This document shows positions 26,558 through 34,220 of a stretch of DNA of 64,000 nt, in pieces. Below the pieces are notes generated by a model, which was not told where the DNA came from, searched no databases, and saw nothing but the letters and a program-made list of their open reading frames with translations. The DNA is from Bryobacteraceae bacterium. GTDB taxonomy: Bacteria; Acidobacteriota; Terriglobia; Bryobacterales; Bryobacteraceae. Location: NCBI GenBank assembly GCA_025056455.1, contig JANWVY010000004.1, positions 248,001 through 312,000 of the forward strand, read 5' to 3'. Made by a program: the position numbers and the translations under genes. Position 1 is the stretch's first letter. Every line of letters begins with the position of its first letter.

Positions 26558-26787
26558 ATCTGAGGCTCTCCTTGAATAAGACTTCGATTCGTCTGGACGA
26601 TTCACGCACCGGAGGTTTTGGCCACAGCATCTGCCGTGTTTTGCCTGCCCATTATAGCTGCACGCTTCCCACCACTGCCGCGTGAAGCATTGCAAGAAGA
26701 GAGCAACTTGCGCGATGCTAGACGAGGCCGGTGCGAAAACAGCCTGAGAGAAACAGGCAGAATGCAGTAGCTAGGAGAAGCTTCACC

Positions 26788-27192
26788 ATGGACTTCGAAA
26801 GTCTTAAGCTCAAATACCAATCGGTAATCAACTTGGCCAAACAAAAGGGCGTCCGCCTCGCCCACGTCCACTTACAGGATGGAAAACTCTTCATCCAAGG
26901 CGCTGCGCCATCGCAGGAGGTGAAGAATGAAGTTTGGAACCAGATCAAGCTAATTGATCCCACGTACTCGGATCTTACATGCGACATCACCATCGATCCG
27001 AGCCTTGCGCCGCCGCCTCCTCCAAAACGGATTTATACCGTTGTGAAGGGCGATTCGTTGTGGAAGATCGCCCAAAACACGCTCGGCAATGGCGCACTTT
27101 ATCCCAAAATTATTGAGGCGAATCCGGACCGTTTAAAGGACGAGAAGTCGGTGATCCATCCTGGTGACCAGCTGGTGATCCCCGAGTTGTAA
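26788..27192 (+). CDS. BON-like plus LysM domain protein (Kbp/YgaU-like)
   Basis: A 134-residue protein with an N-terminal BON-like segment (VHLQDGKLFIQGAAPSQEVKN...) and a C-terminal LysM (YTVVKGDSLWKIAQNTLGN...GDQLVIPEL). The two are joined by a Pro run. This architecture resembles E. coli Kbp/YgaU, a cytoplasmic potassium-responsive protein, and there is no signal peptide. AGGAGAAG lies before ATG 26788, which fixes the start. The 230-bp spacer to the divergent DUF937 gene shows no other gene. Confidence 0.88.
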   Translation: MDFESLKLKYQSVINLAKQKGVRLAHVHLQDGKLFIQGAAPSQEVKNEVWNQIKLIDPTYSDLTCDITIDPSLAPPPPPKRIYTVVKGDSLWKIAQNTLGNGALYPKIIEANPDRLKDEKSVIHPGDQLVIPEL

Positions 27193-27214
27193 GAAGCGCC
27201 AGACAAATCCCAGA

Positions 27215-27244
27215 GCGGCGCGCGGGATTACTTCCGTGCGCCGC
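27215..27244. terminator. GC-rich hairpin between convergent genes
   Basis: An 11-bp stem (GCGGCGCGCGG / CCGTGCGCCGC, one G-T pair) closes an 8-nt loop. It spans the stop codon of the minus-strand DUF697-like gene and lies 23 bp after the LysM gene. There is no T-tract on either side, so intrinsic termination is uncertain. It may block readthrough or stabilise 3' ends of both messages. Confidence 0.4.
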
Positions 27245-28112
27245 GGCCTTGGTCGATTCCCAACGTCTCGAGAAGCTCTCGAGCAACCCGTTTGCCGGTT
27301 TCAAATGCGCCTTCGTAGGCCACTTTCTGTTCTTGTGCCGTGTACCAGTAGCCATCGCGATAGTAACGCTCTAAAGCGCGGCCAGCGACGTAGGTGCCGG
27401 CAAAAGCAATGGCAGCCTTTGGAATTAGGCCTCCACCAAAGGGGATCTTGGCGACAAGTTGCCGTGCGAGGGCTCGCCAACCAAAGGCGCCAGCTAGAAT
27501 ACTTCCAATTTCATTCCGTTGCTCCCGATAGCCCACTCGACGGTTGCTCGCCGCGGCAATCAGAAAAGCCATCCGAGTTTGATTCCCGGTCAGAAAGGCC
27601 GTATCGGAAGCAACTTGGCCCACGGCCCACGGCAGTTGAATGAGGCTCGGAACCACGTCAGGCACGGCAGTGGCGATCGAAAACAGCGCGTTCTCTTTCG
27701 ACACGGTCCAGATGATGTCGTCGATCACAGGCTCGCGAAAGGGAGGGAACAGGCGGGCCAACGTGAGCGACAGATTCGCTCGCTCCGCTAGCACTTCTCG
27801 GACCAGCTTTCCGGGGGCCTCCGGCTGAAAAATAAATCCTCCCGCCGCAGGAGCCAGGCTAGCATGATAGATCTCGACATCCAATCGTGGGGGCGGGCTT
27901 AATGGTTGCGCCCGGTAAAGATGCGCCAGAACCTCAAGCCGGCGCTGGGGCGATAGCGAGCGCGGACAAAGAAACTCCTCCATCTCCTGGTAGCCTTTTT
28001 CGGAGCTTGCATGCAGGCCTACCCCCAAGTTTTGTTCGGCTAGCGAGCGAACATCATTCGGGTTGAGGTGAGAAATCGCGGTCCAGATTTGGCGGAGAAT
28101 GTGCGTCGCCAC
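27228..28112 (-). CDS. DUF697-like membrane-associated protein
   Basis: A 294-residue protein without a signal peptide. The C-terminal ~100 residues have Ala/Gly-rich amphipathic or membrane helices: GSILAGAFGWRALARQLVAK, then PFGGGLIPKAAIAFAGTYV and AGRALERYYRDG. They resemble the DUF697/YcjF module often paired with dynamin-like or Era-like GTPases, although no GTPase is adjacent. The N-terminal part is unrecognised. Start is GTG 28112, preceded by TACAAT with a 6-nt spacer and no SD. RraA lies upstream on the same strand. Confidence 0.75.
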   Translation of the reverse strand: MATHILRQIWTAISHLNPNDVRSLAEQNLGVGLHASSEKGYQEMEEFLCPRSLSPQRRLEVLAHLYRAQPLSPPPRLDVEIYHASLAPAAGGFIFQPEAPGKLVREVLAERANLSLTLARLFPPFREPVIDDIIWTVSKENALFSIATAVPDVVPSLIQLPWAVGQVASDTAFLTGNQTRMAFLIAAASNRRVGYREQRNEIGSILAGAFGWRALARQLVAKIPFGGGLIPKAAIAFAGTYVAGRALERYYRDGYWYTAQEQKVAYEGAFETGKRVARELLETLGIDQGRGARK

Positions 28113-28118
28113 GGCTAC

Positions 28119-28124
28119 ATTGTA
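28119..28124 (-). promoter_or_regulatory. -10-like TACAAT, leaderless GTG start
   Basis: TACAAT, then GTAGCC, then GTG 28112. The 6-nt gap places the expected transcription start at the codon itself. It lies between the RraA stop and this gene, so the gene may be transcribed on its own. Confidence 0.5.
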
Positions 28125-28135
28125 AGAGAAGCTCG

Positions 28136-28807
28136 CTACTCGAGAACGTGTTTTCGCAGACCTTCTAAGTTAAATTCGTCGCTCCGCACGTAATCCAATA
28201 AGGCCCCTTCGCGGTTCCGAACGCGTTCCACCATGGCTGGGAGGTGATCTCGTTTTTCGACTGGCACAACTGTCAACCCATTTTCATCGCCATGGAGCAA
28301 ATCGCCAGGCTGGATGACCACGGCGCCAATCTGCACCGGCAGTCCCACCCGAGCGATCCGGAAGTTCGCGTGGCTGGCCACTGTTCCCCGGGCAAAATAG
28401 TGAAAACCCAGTTTGCGGACTTCCGGAATGTCCCGCACGCCGCAATCGCTCACCAGACCGACCGCGCCCAGTCTCTGAAAAATCGTACACATCACCTCGC
28501 CCGCGTGCGCCGCATAATCCCCATGTCCCCCAATCTCTTGCAGCACAACCACGGCTGGCTTCAGACTCTGTTGGACAAGCGCGTAGAGATGGAGAAAGAG
28601 GTGATTATCACGCGGCTCCATTTGGGTCACGGTTTCCACTTGGGCCGTTACCGCGTAGCCAACCATCCGGCCGAGCTCCGGAAACAGGCATCGAATGGCG
28701 AGGGGTGTAAAACCTTCCTCGTGTTTGCGGACTCCCAACAGTTCAATCGCGTTGCAGAGAGTTGGCGTATCGACGCCCTTCAAGTAAGTAACGATATCTT
28801 CGATCAT
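28136..28807 (-). CDS. RraA family protein (HMG/CHA aldolase or dimethylmenaquinone methyltransferase-like)
   Basis: A 223-residue protein with the RraA-like fold signature: GHGDYAAHAGEVMCTIFQRLG, then GLVSDCGVRDIPEV (metal-binding Asp and catalytic Arg/Asp), GFHYFARGTVASHANF, and GDLLHGDENGLTVVP. Family members include 4-hydroxy-4-methyl-2-oxoglutarate/oxaloacetate aldolases and RraA inhibitors of RNase E. The conserved G-x-R-D and the D-x-x-G region point to the aldolase-competent branch. No neighbouring ring-cleavage genes reveal a pathway. Confidence 0.9.
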   Translation of the reverse strand: MIEDIVTYLKGVDTPTLCNAIELLGVRKHEEGFTPLAIRCLFPELGRMVGYAVTAQVETVTQMEPRDNHLFLHLYALVQQSLKPAVVVLQEIGGHGDYAAHAGEVMCTIFQRLGAVGLVSDCGVRDIPEVRKLGFHYFARGTVASHANFRIARVGLPVQIGAVVIQPGDLLHGDENGLTVVPVEKRDHLPAMVERVRNREGALLDYVRSDEFNLEGLRKHVLE

Positions 28808-28880
28808 GCGAATGTTTGGCGAAGCCTCTCCTTTTTAGTAACGGCAAACGAACACCGTGTTCGACCTTCTTCCGGAAGCT

Positions 28881-29272
28881 AGATTTGTTTTGCCAGGTTC
28901 CGGGCCTCTTGCCGGTTGCCTTGAGTCGTCCCCGCCGGCTCCCCAGCGCCTAGCTTAACATCCTACCGTCAACGCCCCGCAAAAAACCGGGCCGCGCGGT
29001 GGAAGTCCGTCTCGTTGCACCCAGTCAGACAGAAACTTGCGCCCCCACTTACAAAACTTTACAAGAATTTCCATCGCATCCCCGATGGCGATGCATCCTG
29101 ACAGCGTGTGAATGTGTTTTTCCATCGGGGCGGATCCCGGTAGCTCTGTGGGCCAGCGGAGTTCCTGCCCGGTGGCCTCGACCGTAACCTTTTTTTCGCC
29201 AAATTCACCATGTCAATTAGCATTCGCTAGCCGAAAGGCGAGAAACAACGAGGAAATTACACGGGGGCGTAA
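28881..29272. other. gene-free intergenic region with inverted repeats
   Basis: About 465 bp separate the rraA start from the next gene (the last 392 bp are listed here), and this is one of the longest non-coding stretches in the window. I see no plausible small gene or tRNA. It contains the nested inverted repeats at 29072-29130 and a T-run at 29191-29197. The rest is unremarkable. Confidence 0.6.
29072..29130 (+). other. nested inverted repeats, pseudoknot-like candidate RNA element
   Basis: CATCGC (29072-29077) can pair with GCGATG (29088-29093). CCCCGATGG (29080-29088), lying in that loop, can pair perfectly with CCATCGGGG (29122-29130). The two pairings interlock, sharing only base 29088, in an H-type pseudoknot topology or as alternative folds. 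The element lies about 145 bp upstream of the gene starting at 29273. No T-tract follows the second arm, so it is not an obvious terminator. Confidence 0.45.
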
Positions 29273-30298
29273 ATGATCCGCAGGTGGTCGATCTTAACGA
29301 TTGTTTTGAGCTTTTCTGTTGCATGGGCCCAGCGCGTTGAGGTGCGCAACGCGCCGACCTTAGCGATGCCGACGCCAGTGGACTCGAACAGTCCCGCGTT
29401 CTGGCTGGATGGCCAGTTGATGATCCTAAACTCGGCCGGGGTAGCCTTACTCACTAGCGGGCGGGATCAGTTTTACTTTGAAGGTGATACGGAGGCGGTG
29501 GAATTTGAAACTTCCAAGCACCAGCCTTTTTGGATCGAAGCTGCGCACTTGGATCAAGCAGGCACTCTCTGGGCGTGGTATCACCACGAACCGCGAGATG
29601 TTTGTCCCAGCGGCCTTACGGCGCCCGTCATCGGCGCGATGTATTCCACCGATGGCGGTCAAACCTTCTATGACTTGGGCATTGTGCTCGAATCCGGTGA
29701 CCGCGTCAATTGCAGCGCTCAAAACGGATTTTTCGCCGGTGGCCACGGCGATTTTTCCGTGATTTTGGACCGCGAGCAAAAATATTTCTATTTCCTGTTC
29801 ACCAACTATGCGGGCGATCCCAAGGGGCAGGGCGTCGCGATTGCGCGAATGGCTTACGAGGACCGGCACAATCCTGTGGGCGCCGTTTACAAGTACTACG
29901 AAGGCGAATGGAATGAGCCGGGATTAGGTGGGCGGGTCACAGCGATTTTCCCTTCCAGGGTCACCTGGGAACGGCCCGACGCAGATTCGTTTTGGGGGCC
30001 GTCAGTCCACTGGAATACCCATCTGCAAAAGTACGTGGTTCTGCTCAATCGAGCTTGTTGTCAGCCGCGCTGGCCTCAAGAGGGGATTTACATTAGCTTC
30101 AATGACGACGTTAGCGATCCCCTGGGCTGGCAACAACCGCGTCGCATTCTGGCGGGCAACGAGATCGGCTACGCTCCCGGCTATTATCCCCAGGTCCTCG
30201 GGACTCAATACGGCGAAACCGACACGCTTGCAAGTGCCGTGGCCAGGCTTTACATCCATGGAATTTCCAACTGGGAGCTCGTCTTCTACCCTCAGTAG
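29273..30298 (+). CDS. exported five-bladed-propeller-like protein (GH43/DUF4185-like)
   Basis: A 341-residue protein with a signal peptide (MIRRWSILTIVLSFSVAWAQ). It has propeller-like strands with Asp/Trp motifs: SPAFWLDGQLMI, WAWYHHEPRDVCP, AMYSTDGGQTFYDLG, GDFSVILDREQKYFYF, WGPSVHWNTHLQKYVVLLNR and GIYISFNDDVSDPLGW. The pattern resembles glycoside-hydrolase clan propellers (GH32/43/130) or DUF4185 proteins. I cannot place a catalytic set with certainty. GGGGG lies ahead of the ATG as a weak SD. Confidence 0.8.
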   Translation: MIRRWSILTIVLSFSVAWAQRVEVRNAPTLAMPTPVDSNSPAFWLDGQLMILNSAGVALLTSGRDQFYFEGDTEAVEFETSKHQPFWIEAAHLDQAGTLWAWYHHEPRDVCPSGLTAPVIGAMYSTDGGQTFYDLGIVLESGDRVNCSAQNGFFAGGHGDFSVILDREQKYFYFLFTNYAGDPKGQGVAIARMAYEDRHNPVGAVYKYYEGEWNEPGLGGRVTAIFPSRVTWERPDADSFWGPSVHWNTHLQKYVVLLNRACCQPRWPQEGIYISFNDDVSDPLGWQQPRRILAGNEIGYAPGYYPQVLGTQYGETDTLASAVARLYIHGISNWELVFYPQ

Positions 30299-30329
30299 CT
30301 GGTTGCGGTGTGGCCCAACTCCAAGCATT

Positions 30330-30367
30330 AAAAAAGACCAGGTCTCGGTGATGCCGAGAAGCTGGCC
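30330..30367 (-). terminator. Rho-independent terminator of the DUF4397 gene
   Basis: On the minus strand GGCCAG and TCTCGG arms pair with CCGAGA and CTGGTC around the loop CATCA, followed immediately by TTTTTT. It lies 40 bp after the DUF4397 stop. The plus-strand side has no T-tract. Confidence 0.8.
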
Positions 30368-30407
30368 GCACGCTCTTGGCAAACTTGCTGTCTTCCGATC
30401 CGGTCGT

Positions 30408-31079
30408 TCAATTTTTATCAGGCAGGATGAGGAACGTAAATGGCGTCGCTCCGCCGGGATTTTCGATGGCGACAAAGGTACGAATAATTCCGCTCCAAGT
30501 CCCCACACGCCCTGAATCGATCGCTACCGTTTTCGTATTTGCCACCGTGACGCGTGCTTGGTAGGTCGCAGCGGGCGCTTCCAGATAACCAGAAGCGGCT
30601 TTGAAGGGCACGCCAGTCAGAACAGGAGTCTTGCCTTCCAGCGTTTCAAAGGGGGAGGTGACGTAAACGTCGACGGCTGGGGCGCTGGGAGCGGCGTGAA
30701 TGGCGCGAATTCGAACAAAACCGCTGCGCGGCTCGACGATTTCATCGGACAAGAGAAGCAACTCAAGACTTGGGGTCCGGCCGACGAAACCCACTGCCAT
30801 CGCCGTGTAAAAGCGTCCCGACTCAAGCATGGGATTTGCACTGAGAACCGTTGTTGCCGTCCCGCTCACGTTCACCTTGACCTCATAGCGGCCAGGTGGC
30901 ACAGTCAGATACTCGGAGTACTCCCGAAAGGGCAAGGCCTCCAGGACCTTCGCATTGTTCACTAAGACGTCGACCGCTGGGGCGTCCGGAGATGCATGCA
31001 CCACTCGAATGCGGGCAGGTTCTGTCTGCGCGGACAAAACCCCAAGGCTAACTCCAAAAAGCAGACACAGCTTACGCAT
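30408..31079 (-). CDS. exported DUF4397 domain protein
   Basis: A 223-residue protein with a signal peptide (MRKLCLLFGVSLGVLSAQ). Two DUF4397 repeats begin RIRVVHASPDAPAVDVLVN and RIRAIHAAPSAPAVDVYVT; each carries the R-[IV]-x-H-A-[AS]-P-x-A-P-x-V-D-V motif. The domain is a beta-sandwich found in cell-surface or secreted proteins of unknown role. GGAAGG just before ATG 31079 supports this start, and a longer in-frame ATG start would add 43 residues of non-signal sequence. A strong intrinsic terminator follows the gene. Confidence 0.9.
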   Translation of the reverse strand: MRKLCLLFGVSLGVLSAQTEPARIRVVHASPDAPAVDVLVNNAKVLEALPFREYSEYLTVPPGRYEVKVNVSGTATTVLSANPMLESGRFYTAMAVGFVGRTPSLELLLLSDEIVEPRSGFVRIRAIHAAPSAPAVDVYVTSPFETLEGKTPVLTGVPFKAASGYLEAPAATYQARVTVANTKTVAIDSGRVGTWSGIIRTFVAIENPGGATPFTFLILPDKN

Positions 31080-31322
31080 GGACCTTCCTTCCCTAAAGCT
31101 TAAAAGTAGAAATGTCTCGCACCGATCGTGAATGCCGGCCCCGCTACTGAGGCCACAGAAGTTGCGGCCCTCCGCAGCAGGGCAAAACCGACGAGGAGGG
31201 GAGCTCAACCAACTCGCTTCTTTTCTCGCTGATGCCGCCTTCTGCTGGTGCGGTTCAAAATCTTCATCGGTTCGTCACAACTCCTACCATCTGACCGCTC
31301 GATTGCCCGCGTGCTTCACCTC

Positions 31323-31328
31323 TAAGAT
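31323..31328 (+). promoter_or_regulatory. -10-like TAAGAT, start-proximal
   Basis: TAAGAT is followed by GGGGAC and ATG 31335. The octamer TAAGATGG is identical to that before 20102 and 6430. GGGG could serve as a weak SD if transcription starts further upstream. Confidence 0.45.
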
Positions 31329-31334
31329 GGGGAC

Positions 31335-32309
31335 ATGCGCTTGCCCGATGTCCTCCTGCACTTCGATTGGAGCGTCACACCAGCGAAGCGCTGGTTGACA
31401 GCGGCCCGCCGGACGGCTAGCGGCTATCGCATCGAAACCTCGAGGCCCGCCGGCAATCTGGCTGGCTTGGGCGCCAGCTTAACGGGCTCACGCAGCGCGC
31501 TCCTTGGTTTTGATTTTCCGATCGGTCTTCCCCGAGCATATGCCCAACGTGCGGGCCTTGAGCGGTTTCTGGACGCCATCTGCCAGTTCGGAACGGCTCG
31601 CTGGAGACGCTTCTTTGAGCCCTGTAACTGTTTGGAAGAAGTCTCGATACATCGGCCTTTCTTCCCTGCCCGTCCTCGGGGCGCGAACAAGAACCGTTGG
31701 GCGAACGCGCTGGGGATTCCACTCGGAGGCTTGCTGCGCGAATGCGAACGCGCCAGTCCGCGCCGGCGCAAAGCTTGCGAATTGTTTTGGACTCTGGGAG
31801 CGAATCAAGTGGGGAAGGCAGCTATTGCGGGTTGGCGTGAACTTTTGCAACCGGCGCTAGCGCGGGGCGAAATCCTTATCTGGCCTTTTCACGGCGATCT
31901 GCTCGAGCTCTGTGAACGAGGTTCGCTCGTTGTCGCCGAGGTATATCCAGCCGAAATTTACACGCACTTAGGACTAGACAAAGCCTTCGGCAAACGCTCC
32001 CCCGAAGGACGGCTGGCCCAACTGCAGCGGATTCTCTCCTGGTGTCGCCGCTATGACGTGCATCTCTCTGCTGAGCTTCGCGCGAGCTTGCAGAACGGTT
32101 TCGGTACAGGCCCCCAAGGAGAGGATCCGTTCGACAGTTTTGTGGGTCTGCTGGGCATGATCGAAGCTCTGCAAGCGCCAGTGAAGGAATGCTGGCCGCC
32201 CTACGTCCGAGAGATCGAAGGTTGGATCTTAGGCATGCCAGCGCCACTAAGTTGGGAGCTAGAACGCGCGGCAGAAGGCGAAGAATTCACCTCCGAAGCG
32301 CCACGCTAG
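31335..32309 (+). CDS. DUF429-like predicted RNase H-fold protein
   Basis: A 324-residue cytoplasmic protein. LGFDFPIGLPRAYAQRAG, LIWPFHGDLLEL and VVAEVYPAEIY match the spacing of DUF429 proteins (predicted RNase H-fold nuclease with Asp/Glu at GxDxPxG and E-x-YP). The N-terminal WSVTPAKRWLTAARR fits the first strand. Function is not established for the family. Its TAG shares CTAG with the stop of the convergent UxaE-like gene. The ~255-bp upstream spacer to the DUF4397 gene shows no gene. Confidence 0.75.
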   Translation: MRLPDVLLHFDWSVTPAKRWLTAARRTASGYRIETSRPAGNLAGLGASLTGSRSALLGFDFPIGLPRAYAQRAGLERFLDAICQFGTARWRRFFEPCNCLEEVSIHRPFFPARPRGANKNRWANALGIPLGGLLRECERASPRRRKACELFWTLGANQVGKAAIAGWRELLQPALARGEILIWPFHGDLLELCERGSLVVAEVYPAEIYTHLGLDKAFGKRSPEGRLAQLQRILSWCRRYDVHLSAELRASLQNGFGTGPQGEDPFDSFVGLLGMIEALQAPVKECWPPYVREIEGWILGMPAPLSWELERAAEGEEFTSEAPR

Positions 32310-34210
32310 CCGCGCAGCTGATCCGCTAGCCAGATGATGTAAGCCGTATTGCGCCTGCGCACTTCCTCCACGAGATCGGCGGGCAGCTCGTCCAGTTTCT
32401 CTTTGAAGAACCGGTGGTCGCCATCTGGCGCAACAAGGTCGCGGCTTCCATTCACATTGCCCAACCAGAAAACGAGAAACAGGTTACCATCGACACGGCC
32501 GCGGGCCGGATCCCCGAGGTAGCTTCCTTTGCCCGCCGAAAGATATTTCTGCGCGAGTTGGCTTTCTTCCCCGAACGCGCCTTGAGCGGCAAACTGGTGG
32601 CACCGGTCAACCATCCGCTCATAGAGTTGCCTCCAAGGCGAATCCAGGGGTTGCTCCGACAGCACATCGAAGAGCTGAAGCTGTAGCTCGCCGGAGATCT
32701 TATAGTTCCAGCGGCCCGCCGTTGCGCGAGCAATTTGCTCGAGAACCTCGGCTTGTTTGCCGCTTCCTGAATGGATGCTCAGTGTGCCATTGAAATACCG
32801 GGCCACGGCCGCCAGCTCGTTGACACGCGCGCGGAACTCCTCCAGCGGCTTGCCGTCATACTGCTCAATCACTCGCGGCAACAGTTCCGGCCACATTTTG
32901 TGAAGCACATAATCGCGTAGCCCAACCCCGGTATCGGGATGAGTGTCAAGCGCCACGGGGTAGGGCTGCCGTTTCTTAAAGCCCAGATTAGGCGGAATCA
33001 GCTGAGCCGGGCGGCCGCGCGACTTGAGCCAGTGCATGTAGAACAGCAGTTCCTTCGGTGTGGTGAGCGTCTCTGCTTCATCAATCGAAGGTTCAAAGTC
33101 GAAAGCCTTGCCTGTTTCGGCGCGTATCTTGGTTCGCCGGATGTGGTCATAAAGTTCTTCGTTGAGCTTGAGACTGCGGCAGAACTTCACACCCAGGCGC
33201 AGCACCTCCTGCCGGGTGAAGTGGTAGGTGGCCTGTCCGGTGGAAAACGGCTTGCTGAATTCCTCCAACAACCAGCCAGCCTCGTCCGCTGTCAAGATTT
33301 GGTAGAAGCGATCCTCCACCTCCGTATCGGACCAGGGATCGGGATGGCGCAGGTCGGCACGCAGTTCAAACAGGCGGGAAGTGTCCGTCGTGAATTTTGT
33401 GTAATCGGCGGCTTGTTCAATGGCGACTTTGGTGGCCTCCACGGACTGGGCAATTTCCTGCTCATTGTTGCCGCTGATAATGAAATGGTCGGCTTCGGCG
33501 TTGTAACCGTCACGCCATCCCGCACGAATGGCTGCCCACAGGCCCGCCTCATAAAGGTGCCGAATTGAAACTCTCGTATGGCCAGGAGCAAGAGGATTCT
33601 CTCCGTCGCGCGCGGCAATCACCTCGTCCGTGCTCATCTCGCGCGTTGCCGACAATTGTACGGTGCTAGCGAGATTCAGCCCTGTTTTTTTTAAAATCGT
33701 CCGGAACGCTACAAAAACCGCTGGGAGGCTGATTTCGGGATGACGGTTGCCGGCGGCAATGGCGGACTGCGAGCCCTGAGGTCTCGGCAGAAAGGATCGG
33801 TCCACCTTGCTTGCGTAAGCACGCAGGCTAGCTCCGTCATAGGAGCTGAATGGCACGCCGTTGACCACCACCTCGCGACCACCCCCTGGACGCATGCGGC
33901 CAATCAAAAAGGATTGAGGAAAAAGAGCGCTCGCAGGAGCCGAGGCCGGAGCAATGTGTAAGAGCAGCGGTTGCGGCTTTTCCCGGTTCAACCCGTCAAC
34001 CGCCAAATAGTACGTAGACTGGTGCGTGGGATCCTTTTGCAACGAGCCGAAATACGGCGTGACACTTTGCAAGTTCAGCAAGGCGGCGCGGTTGGCAAGA
34101 CGCTGCCGCAGCTCCTCAGTCAGTGGCTTGCCTTCTGCCATTTGAAAAATAATATCGGCCAGCGCAGCCGCTTCACTGGCCTTCATAGGAAGTTCAAACG
34201 GAATACTCAT
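32306..34210 (-). CDS. tagaturonate epimerase (UxaE)-like protein
   Basis: A 634-residue cytoplasmic protein. The region around residues 240-290 (YNAEADHFIISGNNEQEI, IEQAADYTKFTTDTSRLFE) resembles the UxaE family pattern in which ADH is followed by a helix and then a TFFTIDPS-like strand. SIHSGSGKQ and DTHPDTGVGLRDYVLHK add likely sugar/metal-site residues. UxaE interconverts tagaturonate and fructuronate in uronate catabolism. The protein is longer than the Thermotoga prototype as I recall it, so substrate transfer is tentative. It lies 10 bp downstream of galU, which would place sugar-nucleotide and uronate metabolism in one operon. There is no SD of note. Confidence 0.6.
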   Translation of the reverse strand: MSIPFELPMKASEAAALADIIFQMAEGKPLTEELRQRLANRAALLNLQSVTPYFGSLQKDPTHQSTYYLAVDGLNREKPQPLLLHIAPASAPASALFPQSFLIGRMRPGGGREVVVNGVPFSSYDGASLRAYASKVDRSFLPRPQGSQSAIAAGNRHPEISLPAVFVAFRTILKKTGLNLASTVQLSATREMSTDEVIAARDGENPLAPGHTRVSIRHLYEAGLWAAIRAGWRDGYNAEADHFIISGNNEQEIAQSVEATKVAIEQAADYTKFTTDTSRLFELRADLRHPDPWSDTEVEDRFYQILTADEAGWLLEEFSKPFSTGQATYHFTRQEVLRLGVKFCRSLKLNEELYDHIRRTKIRAETGKAFDFEPSIDEAETLTTPKELLFYMHWLKSRGRPAQLIPPNLGFKKRQPYPVALDTHPDTGVGLRDYVLHKMWPELLPRVIEQYDGKPLEEFRARVNELAAVARYFNGTLSIHSGSGKQAEVLEQIARATAGRWNYKISGELQLQLFDVLSEQPLDSPWRQLYERMVDRCHQFAAQGAFGEESQLAQKYLSAGKGSYLGDPARGRVDGNLFLVFWLGNVNGSRDLVAPDGDHRFFKEKLDELPADLVEEVRRRNTAYIIWLADQLRG

Positions 34211-34220
34211 CGGTTTCGAA

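Noticed and set aside
29080-29130. Inverted repeat CCCCGATGG/CCATCGGGG as an intrinsic terminator
   Set aside because: The second arm is followed by CGGATCCCGG, not a T-tract, and the loop is over 30 nt.
28881-29272. tRNA or small RNA gene in the long gap
   Set aside because: No T-loop GTTCRANYC or cloverleaf arms could be found; only the inverted repeats stand out.
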